The notes under the pieces are model-generated. The model was given only the letters and a program-made list of their open reading frames with translations, searched no databases and was not told the origin of the DNA. A program made the position numbers and the translations under genes. From Candidatus Gastranaerophilales bacterium (GTDB taxonomy: Bacteria; Cyanobacteriota; Vampirovibrionia; Gastranaerophilales; Gastranaerophilaceae), in the NCBI GenBank assembly GCA_944324825.1, contig CALUXU010000013.1, positions 1 through 59,712 on the forward strand: a DNA stretch of 59,712 nucleotides. Direction: 5' to 3'. Positions 26,170 to 35,271 of the stretch are shown piece by piece; positions within the stretch are counted from its first letter, which is position 1, and the number at the start of each line of letters is the position of its first letter.

Positions 26170-26772
26170 TTATTTAGAATAGTACTCAATAACAAGTTGT
26201 TCTTTAAAGTCTGGATCCATTTCATCTCTGTTTGGAAGTCTGTCGAATGTAATCTTTAACTCGTCTTTATCAACAGTAATCCAATTTGGAGCACATGATA
26301 AATCAATCATTGCCATAACAGATTTTAAATAGTCAGCACTTTTTGCTTTTACTGCAACAACATCACCCGGTTTCAAAAGATATGATGGAATATCAACTTT
26401 CTTACCGTTAACGGTAACGTGTCCGTGGTTAACAATTTGTCTGGTTTGTTTTCTGGTTACACCAAAACCGGCTCTGTATAAAGTATTATCCAGTCTTGAT
26501 TCTAATATTTGTAACAAAATAGTACCTGTAACACCTTTTTTGCGTGCTGCTGTGTGGTAATATTTTGCAAATTGTTTTTCACTTACTAAATATGTAAGTC
26601 TGATTTTTTGTTTTTCATTCAAATGAATTGCATATTCTGAAAGTTTCTTTCTTACTGCACCATGCTGACCTGAAGCATGTTGTCTCATAGAAGAAGTTAA
26701 CTTTCTGTTTGATAAATCTTTTACTCCGAAGTTACGGAATAATTTATTGGTAGGTCCTGTATATCTTGCCAT
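26170..26772 (-). CDS. rpsD: 30S ribosomal protein S4
   Basis: The 200-residue S4 starts MARYTGPTNKLFRNFG and has the S4 RNA-binding domain (LESRLDNTLYRAGFGVTRKQ, then RQIVNHGHVTVNGKKVDIPS). S4 starts 30S assembly on 16S rRNA and is the autogenous repressor of its operon in E. coli and Bacillus. The start at 26772 is fixed by AAAGGAG just upstream. An unusually long, structured 179-nt spacer separates it from rpsK. Confidence 0.98.
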   Translation of the reverse strand: MARYTGPTNKLFRNFGVKDLSNRKLTSSMRQHASGQHGAVRKKLSEYAIHLNEKQKIRLTYLVSEKQFAKYYHTAARKKGVTGTILLQILESRLDNTLYRAGFGVTRKQTRQIVNHGHVTVNGKKVDIPSYLLKPGDVVAVKAKSADYLKSVMAMIDLSCAPNWITVDKDELKITFDRLPNRDEMDPDFKEQLVIEYYSK

Positions 26773-26951
26773 ACAGTTTATTCTCCTTTTTCTTGCGGTG
26801 AGGCACCTATGACCCTTGCGGGCTCTCACCTGTGTGTAACTCGTTTCTCCGCAGATACGGCCTACAAATTTTCGGGTAGTCGCAAAAGCGTGGTTTTGCT
26901 CCTTCTCACGGGTTAGCTCACTACGTTCGCGTCACCCTACCGAAAATTTGT
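26773..26951 (-). promoter_or_regulatory. Structured leader between rpsK and rpsD (candidate S4-type regulatory RNA)
   Basis: In the rpsD-sense strand, a 15-16 bp arm pair (26951-26937 with 26879-26864, one bulge) encloses a branch with a 6-bp hairpin (26899-26882). A second helix just before the ribosome binding site, GGTGAG with CTCACC (26830-26825 and 26802-26797), caps a CCC-GCAA-GGG GNRA tetraloop hairpin. Other spacers in this operon are about 23-49 nt between neighbouring ribosomal genes. It could be an autoregulatory S4 leader or an inserted palindromic repeat. Confidence 0.5.
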
Positions 26952-27338
26952 CTACACTCTGCGTTTTTTAGGAGGACGGCATCCGTTGTGCGGAATAGGT
27001 GTTACGTCCTTGATTAATGTAATTTCAAGTCCGGCTGCTTGAATTGCTCTGATAGCAGTTTCACGTCCTGAACCCGGACCTTTGATATAAACTTCAACCT
27101 TTTTCATACCTTGGTCGATTGATTTTTTAGCGACTAATTCTGCTGCAGATTGAGCTGCAAACGGAGTACCTTTTCTTGCTCCTTTGAAGCCGGTAGCACC
27201 TGCTGTAGCCCATGCTATAGCATTACCTTGTGTATCAGTTGAAGTAACGATTGTATTGTTAAATGTTGATTGAATGTGTACAACACCTTGCAATACGTTC
27301 TTCTTTTCTTTTTTCTTAGTTTTTTGTGGTCTTGCCAT
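26952..27338 (-). CDS. rpsK: 30S ribosomal protein S11
   Basis: At 128 residues, S11 is recognised by [38 protein letters not shown], the [21 protein letters not shown] core and the invariant end [17 protein letters not shown]. It forms part of the 30S platform and contacts the Shine-Dalgarno helix. It follows rpsM after 31 nt. Confidence 0.98.
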   Translation of the reverse strand: MARPQKTKKKEKKNVLQGVVHIQSTFNNTIVTSTDTQGNAIAWATAGATGFKGARKGTPFAAQSAAELVAKKSIDQGMKKVEVYIKGPGSGRETAIRAIQAAGLEITLIKDVTPIPHNGCRPPKKRRV

Positions 27339-27369
27339 TTTTATTTCCTCTATATTTCATTAGTTATAA

Positions 27370-27735
27370 TTATTTCTTTTTAGAAACCGGTCCTGTTTTT
27401 TTACCGCGTCTTGTTCTTGCGTTAGTTTTTGTTCTTTGTCCTCTGCAAGGAAGGTTTCTTTTATGTCTCATACCTCTGTATGAGTTGATTTCTTGTAAAC
27501 GTTTGATATTCATTGTAACTTCACGGCGAAGGTCACCTTCGATATGATAGTTAGCCAATTCGTTTCTTAATAATTTAATATCTTCATCTGTTAAATCGTC
27601 TGTTCTTAAATCAGGTGAAATACCTGTTGCTGCTAAGATTTTTTTACTTCTTGTAGGCCCGATGCCGTAAATATAAGTAAGTGCGATTTCAATTCTTTTA
27701 TTACGAGGTAAATCAACCCCTGCTAGTCTTGCCAT
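27370..27735 (-). CDS. rpsM: 30S ribosomal protein S13
   Basis: The 121-residue protein matches S13 throughout: [32 protein letters not shown] and the C-terminal [20 protein letters not shown] with a basic tail that enters the intersubunit bridge. It lies between rpmJ and rpsK as in the standard alpha operon. Confidence 0.98.
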   Translation of the reverse strand: MARLAGVDLPRNKRIEIALTYIYGIGPTRSKKILAATGISPDLRTDDLTDEDIKLLRNELANYHIEGDLRREVTMNIKRLQEINSYRGMRHKRNLPCRGQRTKTNARTRRGKKTGPVSKKK

Positions 27736-27855
27736 TTAATTTTCTCCTTTTCTGTTGTTAGATTTTTTTGTATAGGAGGGATAAATACTTCCTCCCCACC
27801 GAGGTTTTAAGTCCTCCGGTCAGACTCTAAACATTTAGCAAATTCCGGGTTTGAA

Positions 27856-27969
27856 TTAACCTTGTCTTTGTTTATGTTTAGGGTTTTCACAGATAACTGC
27901 TACTCTGCCTTTTCTTCTGATAACCTTGCATTTATCACACATAGGTTTTACTGATGATCTTGTTTTCAT
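27856..27969 (-). CDS. rpmJ: 50S ribosomal protein L36
   Basis: A short frame of 37 codons starts [19 protein letters not shown] and ends [13 protein letters not shown]. The zinc-type pattern C-x2-C-x(n)-C-x4-H is intact (C11, C14, C27 and His32). It lies between infA and rpsM, exactly where rpmJ is usually found. Confidence 0.97.
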   Translation of the reverse strand: MKTRSSVKPMCDKCKVIRRKGRVAVICENPKHKQRQG

Positions 27970-27998
27970 AGTTTTTTCCTTTATAAATTGTAGCTTTG

Positions 27999-28214
27999 TT
28001 ACTTAAGTCTGAAGGTAATTCTGCCTCTTGATAAATCGTAAGGTGTCATTTCTACTTTTACTCTGTCACCCGGCAAAATTCTGATAAAGTTTTTTCTTAT
28101 TTTACCTGATATATGAGCAAGAATCTCGTGCCCGTTTTCAAGTTCAACTCTAAACATTGCGTTAGGCATTGATTCAATAATAGTACCTTCTATTTCAATT
28201 ACATCTTTTGACAT
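27999..28214 (-). CDS. infA: Translation initiation factor IF-1
   Basis: The 71-residue S1/OB-fold protein reads [20 protein letters not shown], then [40 protein letters not shown]. It is almost identical to the family consensus. IF-1 binds the 30S A site during initiation. It is the first gene of the operon in this window. No secY, adk or map is present upstream, so the spc operon must lie elsewhere. Confidence 0.98.
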   Translation of the reverse strand: MSKDVIEIEGTIIESMPNAMFRVELENGHEILAHISGKIRKNFIRILPGDRVKVEMTPYDLSRGRITFRLK

Positions 28215-28264
28215 TTAGTCCTCTTTACTATTTATATTTGACTACACAAATTGTGCCTTTTAAC

Positions 28265-28292
28265 ATCATATTTGCTAAAACTCTGAATGCAA
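28265..28292 (-). promoter_or_regulatory. Candidate promoter of the infA ribosomal operon
   Basis: On the minus strand TTGCAT (28292-28287), a 16-nt spacer and TATGAT (28270-28265) give a reasonable housekeeping promoter 51 nt before the infA start. The -10 matches 5 of 6 consensus bases. Confidence 0.5.
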
Positions 28293-28578
28293 GTAATTTC
28301 AAGGGAGTTGTTAACAAATTTACATAATCTAAATTAGATTGTTTTTATAAAAATACCACACAAATACAATAATTGAATACATGCAAGAAATGCGTATATA
28401 GGGAGTTTAGAAGATATTATGTAACAAAACTTAATTTTAGTTATTATTGAATATTTTAATAAACAATCATAATTAAAATGTAACATATTGTTAAGCAAAT
28501 GTTATAAAAATAGCAATTCTTCGGCAATTATATACTTTATATATATACAAGATATAAGCATAGGAGAGAGTAAATAAT
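28293..28578. other. AT-rich intergenic region between infA and a divergent hypothetical gene
   Basis: This is the rest of the 364-nt divergent gap. It is very AT-rich and shows no ORF, tRNA or stable hairpin. The strong ribosome binding site AGGAGAG for the plus-strand gene lies at its right end, after a TATATATATAC-type stretch that may be part of its promoter. Confidence 0.5.
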
Positions 28579-29304
28579 ATGGCATTTGCAATTAGAGGAT
28601 ATCAAGATAATCTCAAAAAGCAAATAGAAGATTACACTTCTATACTTAACAATACCCGTGGAATGTCACCTGTTCAATTAGGAAACACAGGCGGAATACA
28701 AGGAAGTGCTTTTGGAGGCACAGGATTAAATCTCTCAAGTATTCAACGCACTCAAATGCAAAAAAGTATTTTTAATGTTTCTGAACCAGGACAAGATGTT
28801 GCTAAAGCATCACAAAATAATAATACGCAAAATACAATGGCAAACTCAACATCTTCCTTCCTGGAAGCAGCTGCACAAATCAAAAATAATGCAATTAGCG
28901 CATTAACAACGGCTATAAATTCATTACAAAGCCAGTTAAATAGTTTAAATGCTGATACATCAGCATTAGCATCACCTCAAACCAGCGGTCAATCATCTAA
29001 GCCGGAAGAAAATATGCCTTTAGATAACCAAGGTACAGATAATAAAGCCGGTAATACCAAAGACAGCCAAAGACCTCAAGTCGGATTCGGCGAAGAAACC
29101 GTAGAAGATAAATCAAAAACCGAAGGAACAGAAGAAAATAAAGAGCCAGAAAAAACTCAACGCGAAGAAAATACACAACAAGCACAAACAAGCTCTGAAT
29201 TAGACAAAGCAGCACAAAAAGAAACTGAGAAAAAGGCTGAAGAAGCAAGACAAAAACTCCAACAAGAAGCAGCTAAGCAAAGAGAAGAAATGGCATCAGC
29301 CTAA
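28579..29304 (+). CDS. Hypothetical protein with charged coiled-coil C-terminus, 241 residues
   Basis: No family is recognised. The N-terminal 80 residues are polar (RGYQDNLKKQIEDYTSIL), followed by an amphipathic segment with IKNNAISALTTAINSLQSQL. A disordered Ser/Gln/Pro region leads to a highly charged Glu/Lys/Gln helix (EKKAEEARQKLQQEAAKQRE). There is no signal peptide. An excellent AGGAGAG ribosome binding site is present. The end overlaps the radical SAM gene tail to tail by 4 nt. Confidence 0.68.
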   Translation: MAFAIRGYQDNLKKQIEDYTSILNNTRGMSPVQLGNTGGIQGSAFGGTGLNLSSIQRTQMQKSIFNVSEPGQDVAKASQNNNTQNTMANSTSSFLEAAAQIKNNAISALTTAINSLQSQLNSLNADTSALASPQTSGQSSKPEENMPLDNQGTDNKAGNTKDSQRPQVGFGEETVEDKSKTEGTEENKEPEKTQREENTQQAQTSSELDKAAQKETEKKAEEARQKLQQEAAKQREEMASA

Positions 29305-30842
29305 TCAAAATTAACTAGCAGTCTTTCATATTCATCTCTTAAAAACTCCTTACCAGGATTTATCAATATAAAATCCCAAGGGAGTTTTTGATTTATATCA
29401 TAAAAACCTTCCGCAAACTTATCCGTATCAATCGAGTATTTTTTAGCTGCAGATTTAAAAGCACCAAGTTTTCCGCCGTTTTTATAAACGTCAACAAGAT
29501 AATCTCCGAGAGTTGCATCCCCACGTGAAAGCACGGCTTGGTAATAATCCCATTTTGCACTGGAAAATTTCGGCTTCATTCCTAGTTTGCTTAATTCTTT
29601 TTTAAGATAACTTTGCTTGTTTTCTAATGATTTAATATTCTCCTTGCCACACCATTGAAAAGGGGTATGAGGCTTCGGAACAAAGGTAGAAAATGAGAAC
29701 GTAATATCAAATCCTTTATGGATTGTTTTTAAATCTTTTGCAAGACGGATAAATTCATCAATATCGTCCTGAGATTCTGTCGGAAGTCCTATCATTGAAT
29801 ATATTTTTATCCCTTTCAAACCGCCGTCTTTTGCAATTTTTACGGCATTAAATATTTGCTCCTCGGACAGATTTTTATTAACAACTTTTCTTAATCTTTC
29901 GCTTGCAGCCTCTATCGCGATTGTAGTATGCTTCTGTCCGCAAGCCGCAAGAGTTTTAATTACCTCCGGGGTTATTGCATCTGCTCTCAATGATGAAACA
30001 CTCATCTCGATTTTTTCACCGGATTGAATTCTATTATAAATATAGCCGCAAATATCGTTAAACTTAGGGTGAGCAGATATCAAAGCGCCTAAAAGCGCAA
30101 TTTTATTCGTATATTTTAAACCCAGCTCTAACTTTTCTATTATTGTTTCATAATCCACAAATCTGACAGGCAGATTCAGATATGAAGCCACACAAAAACC
30201 ACAGCGATTATAGCAGCCTCTGGATACCTCTATTATAAAAGTATTCGGAAAAAAGCTCTCATCACTCACAATCGGAGTATAAACACATTCTGACAAATCA
30301 TAGTGGCTTTTCTTTACCACATTTGATTTATAAGGAACATATATCCCCTCAATATGTGATAAACATCCTAAAATCTCTGATTTTGACTTACCCTCCAATT
30401 TAGATTGACGGCAAAGCTTTATAGCCTCTAAATTACACTTATCACCATCACCGATAATTAGAAAATCGAAGAAATCTTTATACGGTTCAGGATTTGCTGT
30501 CACAACCGGACCGCCTGCAAAAACAAGAGGGTAATTATCATCTCTGTCATTCGATTTTAACGGAATATTATATTTTTCAAGGATTGAAAATATACTTAAG
30601 AAATCCATATCAAACGAAAATGAAAAACATATTGAATCAACATCTTTAGGATTTATAGAGGTAATTTTAGTATCCGTACAAATTCTCTCTGCATTTATCC
30701 CGTCCTCTTCATCGAGAGATTTGAATAGCCACATATACCCGAGAGACGACAGAGAAAAAGATGTACAACCGGGGAAACCCATCCATACATTATAATCTGT
30801 ATTTTTATTTAATTGTCTGTCATATAGATAAATTTCTGACAT
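29301..30842 (-). CDS. Radical SAM protein with N-terminal cobalamin-binding-like domain
   Basis: The 513-residue protein has an N-terminal B12-binding-like Rossmann part (FSLSSLGYMWLFKSLDE, PLVFAGGPVVTANPEPYKDF) and the radical SAM domain from about residue 205. The domain carries RGCYNRCGFC, whose three Cys hold the 4Fe-4S cluster, then IAIEAASERLRKVVNKN and KIYSMIGLPTESQDD. The reaction is not predictable from motifs; it resembles the broad Elp3/MiaB-type and B12-binding radical SAM group. It is transcribed just downstream of the AI-2E-family gene (2-nt gap). Confidence 0.88.
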   Translation of the reverse strand: MSEIYLYDRQLNKNTDYNVWMGFPGCTSFSLSSLGYMWLFKSLDEEDGINAERICTDTKITSINPKDVDSICFSFSFDMDFLSIFSILEKYNIPLKSNDRDDNYPLVFAGGPVVTANPEPYKDFFDFLIIGDGDKCNLEAIKLCRQSKLEGKSKSEILGCLSHIEGIYVPYKSNVVKKSHYDLSECVYTPIVSDESFFPNTFIIEVSRGCYNRCGFCVASYLNLPVRFVDYETIIEKLELGLKYTNKIALLGALISAHPKFNDICGYIYNRIQSGEKIEMSVSSLRADAITPEVIKTLAACGQKHTTIAIEAASERLRKVVNKNLSEEQIFNAVKIAKDGGLKGIKIYSMIGLPTESQDDIDEFIRLAKDLKTIHKGFDITFSFSTFVPKPHTPFQWCGKENIKSLENKQSYLKKELSKLGMKPKFSSAKWDYYQAVLSRGDATLGDYLVDVYKNGGKLGAFKSAAKKYSIDTDKFAEGFYDINQKLPWDFILINPGKEFLRDEYERLLVNFD

Positions 30843-30844
30843 TA

Positions 30845-31870
30845 TTAATTCTCGTTATTTATTGGTTTGATATAAAGCTCGTCAAGGATTACACAAGCAG
30901 TAGCCGCAAGTGCAGGAGCAAAGATAACTCCAATCACACCTAAAAATTTTGCAGTTACAAATAGAGAGAAAAATACTAAAAGAGGATGTATATCAAGGAA
31001 TTTTCCAAAGACATAAGGCCTTACAAAGTTATTTTCTACCCACTGTGCAAAGAAAAATGCGATTGTCATCAGTATTAAAACCAACGGTCCCATCTGATAA
31101 CACATTACAAAACAAATAATTAAAGCTATGGTCGGTCCGATTATCGGAACAATATCAAGAATTGTTGCAATCAGACCTAAGAGGACAGCATAATCGACTT
31201 TTAAAAGCATCAAACAGATGGTAAAAACAATACCTAAACTAAGCATTGTAACACCGGTTGCAACAATATATCCGCCGATTTTATGAGATATAGTTTCTGC
31301 AATTCTGTCGGCTTTTTTCTTCATCTGCTTAGGAAACAAGAGTAAAAATGTTCTTCTAATAGTTCTTTTATCAACAATAAAGTAGTAAATAATAATACAC
31401 ATTGTCAAAAGATATACCAAAGCCGATGCTAAACTGATTGTTGCATTTATCGATTGGTTTACCAGATTGCTTGTAAAATCGGATACCGGTTGTATAAATG
31501 ACGGTATATCAAGCATATCAATAAGTTTTTGCCCTAATATTTGCTTATTCAAAATAAATAGTTTTAAAGATTCAATATGCCCCGGCAGAACTTGAATAAA
31601 TGAATTTATTTGTTTTGATGCAATAATAATTATCGGCAGGAAAAATGCAACAGAAATCGCCACCATACCGGACACTACAATAGTTGCGGCATAAGAGCGC
31701 TTCATCTTTTTGGATAAAATTTCGACAAGCGGATTTAAAGAACACGCCAGAACGTATGATGCAAAAAACATCATTGCGATACCGCTTATCATTGTAAGAA
31801 ATTTTATAAATAATATTGCAACAATAAAAAATATTATATTTTTAACCGTTATGTAATTTTTAAAAAACAT
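30845..31870 (-). CDS. AI-2E family transporter (PerM-type membrane protein)
   Basis: The 341-residue protein has about eight hydrophobic helices. The family signature around LLGLIATILDIVPIIGPTIA (residues 230-250) is clear, as is the downstream NNFVRPYVFGKFLDIHPLL segment. The family includes TqsA (AI-2 export) and Na+/H+ antiporter-like members, so the substrate cannot be assigned. It is an inner-membrane protein and probably shares an operon with the downstream radical SAM gene. Confidence 0.9.
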   Translation of the reverse strand: MFFKNYITVKNIIFFIVAILFIKFLTMISGIAMMFFASYVLACSLNPLVEILSKKMKRSYAATIVVSGMVAISVAFFLPIIIIASKQINSFIQVLPGHIESLKLFILNKQILGQKLIDMLDIPSFIQPVSDFTSNLVNQSINATISLASALVYLLTMCIIIYYFIVDKRTIRRTFLLLFPKQMKKKADRIAETISHKIGGYIVATGVTMLSLGIVFTICLMLLKVDYAVLLGLIATILDIVPIIGPTIALIICFVMCYQMGPLVLILMTIAFFFAQWVENNFVRPYVFGKFLDIHPLLVFFSLFVTAKFLGVIGVIFAPALAATACVILDELYIKPINNEN

Positions 31871-31949
31871 TGCTTACCTCGTGTATTATAACTTATGTAT
31901 CATATCAAAAATTAACACTCAGGTAAACCTACCCAAATATAGGATTTTA

Positions 31950-32513
31950 TTAAATTTCAAGAACCATATTTGTATAGCTCTCTTTAGTTGATAATTTATC
32001 AAGAATCTTAGGAAATATTTTTCTGTAAAACGGTTTAATATTAGGTAAGGCATACAAATCAATATACTCGCATTTTTGTTTTTTCAATTTATTGACAATA
32101 CCATGCATAAGAGATTTACCGATACCTTTAGCTTGATAATCTTTTTTATTTATATATTTAGGATTAACCTGCAAGAATTTTAAACTTGCATTTTTTCGCT
32201 CCAAATAAATATCTGCAAGCCCCATAATACTATCAGGATTTAGTTTTCGGAAATTAGATTTTTGGGTTGTTAAAGCATACACATGTCTGTTATTAGAATA
32301 AGAAGAGCATATCATTTGTGTATACTTTGCATCTTTCCATTTCTCTTTTAAAATATTTATTGTTTTCTTATCATTCATGTTTCGAAAATTAAACTCAACA
32401 ATATGAGCTTCTCGAGGTAAATATTTATCAGAAGCTTTTTTCAAAATTTTGGTCTTTGCAATATGTCTTGCACCAAAATTAATATTTGCAGAATTGAAAT
32501 TACTGGAATCCAT
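31950..32513 (-). CDS. GNAT-like N-acetyltransferase domain protein
   Basis: A 187-residue protein whose C-terminal half has the GNAT acetyl-CoA-binding pattern: LKFLQVNPKY (strand 4) followed by YQAKGIGKSLMHGIVNKLKK (the Q/R-x-x-G-x-G/A loop) and IDLYALPNIKPFYRKI (the strand and Tyr of the acid site). The N-terminal part (NFNSANINFGARHIAKTK) is lineage-specific and not part of the fold. Substrate unknown; other GNATs modify aminoglycosides, polyamines or proteins. It stands alone, with no clear ribosome binding site. Confidence 0.72.
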   Translation of the reverse strand: MDSSNFNSANINFGARHIAKTKILKKASDKYLPREAHIVEFNFRNMNDKKTINILKEKWKDAKYTQMICSSYSNNRHVYALTTQKSNFRKLNPDSIMGLADIYLERKNASLKFLQVNPKYINKKDYQAKGIGKSLMHGIVNKLKKQKCEYIDLYALPNIKPFYRKIFPKILDKLSTKESYTNMVLEI

Positions 32514-32872
32514 ACTTGCATTAAAATAAGTAAAAATATTTTTTTACAGGATAATAAATAAAAATTTACAACAGTTAACATTTTTAGTTAGGTTTGGTTT
32601 AAAATACAGTCGGATTAGTAAATCCGACCTACGGTCTACACCTCACCCTGCCCTCTCCTCAAGGAGAGGGTTCCCGAAATTCCAACCCAATACATTTCCC
32701 CCGATTCACAATTCACGACTAGACTTATCCTCTTAGTCACCTAATCACCTAATCACCTAATCACCTATATTATTAAGTTTCGTTTCAATTTTTGTTACAA
32801 TAAATCTTTACATAACCCATGCCTTATTAATTTGATATAAAATTGAATAACAGGAAATTATGGAGGGATATC
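32514..32872. repeat. Intergenic repeat cluster upstream of nrdJ
   Basis: No gene is seen. The region contains a perfect 8-bp-arm palindrome (GTCGGATT, 32609-32628), the CCTCACCCTGCC...GGAGAGGG hairpin element (32641-32671), an inverted GTAAATGTATT-type copy (32674-32704) and nearly four tandem TCACCTAA units (32736-32766). The last 20 nt carry the nrdJ ribosome binding site GGAGGG. No cobalamin riboswitch was recognised. Confidence 0.65.
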
Positions 32873-34855
32873 GTGGTAGTAGAAGAAACAAGTAAGGTAT
32901 GTTTATCCGAAAACGCTATCAAAGTGTTAGAAAAACGTTATTTAAAGAGAGATAAAAATGGTAATTGTGTAGAAACTCCGGCTGACATGTTCAGACGTGT
33001 TGCAGATACTATTGCTTCAGGAGATTTGAAATTCGGCAAATCTCAATCAGAAGTAAAAGAGCTTGCAGACAGATTCTATGATGCAATTACTCACAGATAT
33101 TTTATGCCGAATTCACCGACATTAATGAATGCCGGCAGAGAACTCGGACAATTGGCAGCATGTTTTGTTTTGCCTGTTGAGGATTCCTTGGAAGGAATTT
33201 TTGAAACCGTAAAAAATACAGCTCTTATTCATAAATCAGGCGGTGGAACAGGGTTCTCATTCTCAAGGTTAAGACCTAAAAATGATGTAGTACGTTCAAC
33301 TATGGGGGTTTCATCAGGTCCTGTATCATTTATGGAAGTATTTAATGCAGCAACCGAAGCTGTTAAACAAGGCGGTACAAGACGCGGTGCCAATATGGGT
33401 ATTTTAAGAGTTGATCACCCTGATATTTTAGAATTTATTGATTGCAAAGCTGATAATACAAAATTAAATAACTTTAACATTTCAGTTGCAATTACCGATA
33501 AATTTATGGATGCATATTTAAAAGGTGAAGATTATGATTTGATCCATCCGAATACTAAACAATCTGTCGGAAAATTAAATGCTAAAAAAGTGTTTGATTT
33601 AATTATTGACGGAGCGTGGAGAAACGGAGAACCTGGAATCATATTTATTGATACAATGAATTCAGACAACCCGACTCCTTTAATCGGAGAAATTGAATCA
33701 ACTAACCCTTGCGGTGAAGTTCCATTATTAGCTTACGAAGCTTGTAACCTTGGTTCTATTAATTTAAACCAAATGGTAAAAGAAGAAAATGGTAAAACTG
33801 TTGTAGATTGGGATTTATTGGCAAAAACAACAAGAACGGCTATCAGATTCTTGGATAACGTTATTGAAATCAATAATTACCCGCTGCCTAAGATTTCCGA
33901 AATGGTTCAAAACAACAGAAAAATCGGTTTAGGCGTTATGGGCTGGGCAGATATGCTTATGAAAATGGGTATATCTTATGCATCTGATGAAGGCACTAAA
34001 CTTGCAGCTCAAGTAATCGAATTTATTGATTACGAATCAAAATGCGAATCTGTTGAACTTTCAAAAGAAAGAGGAAGATTCAATAACTTCAAAGGCAGCA
34101 TTTATGATCAAGACAATTATTTGTACAATAAATTTAAAGGTAAATCTGCCGGTATCATAACCGATGAACAATGGAAAGAACTTGATGCACAAATCAATGA
34201 ACACGGTATCAGAAACGCAACTACAACTTGTATTGCACCAACCGGTACTATCTCAATGATTGCATCTGCATCAGGCGGTATTGAACCGTTATTCGGTCTT
34301 GTATTCTCAAGATTGATTATGGACGGAACCGAAATGTTAGAAGTTAACGATATCTTCAAAGATTATATGATTAGTCACGGTCTTTATTCTGAAGATTTAA
34401 TGAAGAAAATTGCAGTTGACGGATCAGTTGCACACGTTGACGGAATACCTGAAGATGTTAAGAAAATATTTGTAACAGCTCACGATGTTTCGCCATACTG
34501 GCACGTAAAAATGCAGGCAGCATTCCAATTACACACTGATAATGCTGTATCAAAAACAGTAAACTTCGTTGAATCTGCAACTCGTGAAGACATTGAAGAA
34601 GCTTACGTATTAGCATACAAAAACCATTTAAAAGGTATTACCGTATATAGAAACAACTCAAGATTCTTCCAGCCAATGAATATCGATAAAAAAATCGAAG
34701 AAAAGAAGGAAGAGCCTAAAGTTGAAGAAAAAGAAGAAGAATACAATCCGACAGGAGAAATAAAAGTTGTTACCTGTCCGGAATGCGGTAATAAAGTAGA
34801 AATGGCAGAAGGCTGCTTTATCTGCTTAAATTGTGGTTATTCAGGCTGTTCGTAA
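32873..34855 (+). CDS. nrdJ: Adenosylcobalamin-dependent (class II) ribonucleotide reductase
   Basis: This enzyme makes deoxyribonucleotides with cobalamin radical chemistry, so it works with or without oxygen. Core motifs are [54 protein letters not shown] (catalytic Cys) and [19 protein letters not shown]. The C-terminal tail has the CPECG...[12 protein letters not shown] zinc/redox cysteines typical of NrdJ. The GTG at 32873 is chosen because GGAGGG lies 5 nt upstream. The frame also opens at a TTG 30 nt earlier. About 660 residues. It is apparently monocistronic, with a terminator following. Confidence 0.95.
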   Translation: MVVEETSKVCLSENAIKVLEKRYLKRDKNGNCVETPADMFRRVADTIASGDLKFGKSQSEVKELADRFYDAITHRYFMPNSPTLMNAGRELGQLAACFVLPVEDSLEGIFETVKNTALIHKSGGGTGFSFSRLRPKNDVVRSTMGVSSGPVSFMEVFNAATEAVKQGGTRRGANMGILRVDHPDILEFIDCKADNTKLNNFNISVAITDKFMDAYLKGEDYDLIHPNTKQSVGKLNAKKVFDLIIDGAWRNGEPGIIFIDTMNSDNPTPLIGEIESTNPCGEVPLLAYEACNLGSINLNQMVKEENGKTVVDWDLLAKTTRTAIRFLDNVIEINNYPLPKISEMVQNNRKIGLGVMGWADMLMKMGISYASDEGTKLAAQVIEFIDYESKCESVELSKERGRFNNFKGSIYDQDNYLYNKFKGKSAGIITDEQWKELDAQINEHGIRNATTTCIAPTGTISMIASASGGIEPLFGLVFSRLIMDGTEMLEVNDIFKDYMISHGLYSEDLMKKIAVDGSVAHVDGIPEDVKKIFVTAHDVSPYWHVKMQAAFQLHTDNAVSKTVNFVESATREDIEEAYVLAYKNHLKGITVYRNNSRFFQPMNIDKKIEEKKEEPKVEEKEEEYNPTGEIKVVTCPECGNKVEMAEGCFICLNCGYSGCS

Positions 34856-34875
34856 GAATATATAATGAGAGATGT

Positions 34876-34912
34876 AAAAAAGGGTAATTAAAAAAATAAT
34901 TACCCTTTTTTA
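34876..34912. terminator. Bidirectional terminator between nrdJ and hepT
   Basis: A perfect 9-bp stem (GGGTAATTA at 34882-34890 with its complement at 34897-34905) has an A5 run to the left and a T6 run to the right. It lies between the converging nrdJ and hepT genes and can serve both. Confidence 0.85.
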
Positions 34913-34920
34913 TTAGAAAT

Positions 34921-35271
34921 TTAATTTATTTTTTCAATATCAATTATTTTATTAATATCATCTGCAAATTGGGGCAATATTTCTTTTATTGTTTTCCAAA
35001 TTATTTCATAGTCTACCCCAAAATAATCATGAATTAATTTATCTCGCATTCCGGCAATTTTTTTAAAGGGAATGTGCGAATATTTATTTCTAAAATCATC
35101 TGTCAAATTTTTAGCTGCTTCACCTATAATTTCAAAATTACGTTCTACTGCATCTTTTGTTTTATCATCATTGATAAATATATCAAAAGTAATATTATCA
35201 GTATATTTAAAAATTTTATTTAACGAATTTTTTATATCCATTAAAAAAAATAGAGGTTGTTTATCTTTCAT
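34921..35271 (-). CDS. hepT: HepT-like HEPN toxin (DUF86) of a MNT/HEPN toxin-antitoxin pair
   Basis: This 116-residue HEPN protein carries the RNase signature R-x4-H-x-Y as R76-DKLI-H81-D-Y83, preceded by RNFEIIGEAAKNL, a hallmark of the DUF86 family. In characterised pairs the HEPN toxin acts on RNA and is silenced when its MntA partner modifies the Tyr of this motif by AMP transfer. The gene starts inside the 3' end of the antitoxin gene (ATGA overlap), which is typical of such pairs. Known from family work; activity here is inferred. Confidence 0.9.
   Translation of the reverse strand: MKDKQPLFFLMDIKNSLNKIFKYTDNITFDIFINDDKTKDAVERNFEIIGEAAKNLTDDFRNKYSHIPFKKIAGMRDKLIHDYFGVDYEIIWKTIKEILPQFADDINKIIDIEKIN

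Noticed and set aside
32514-32872. Cobalamin riboswitch upstream of the B12-dependent reductase
   Set aside because: No B12-box or matching stem pattern was visible; the gap is made of repeats.
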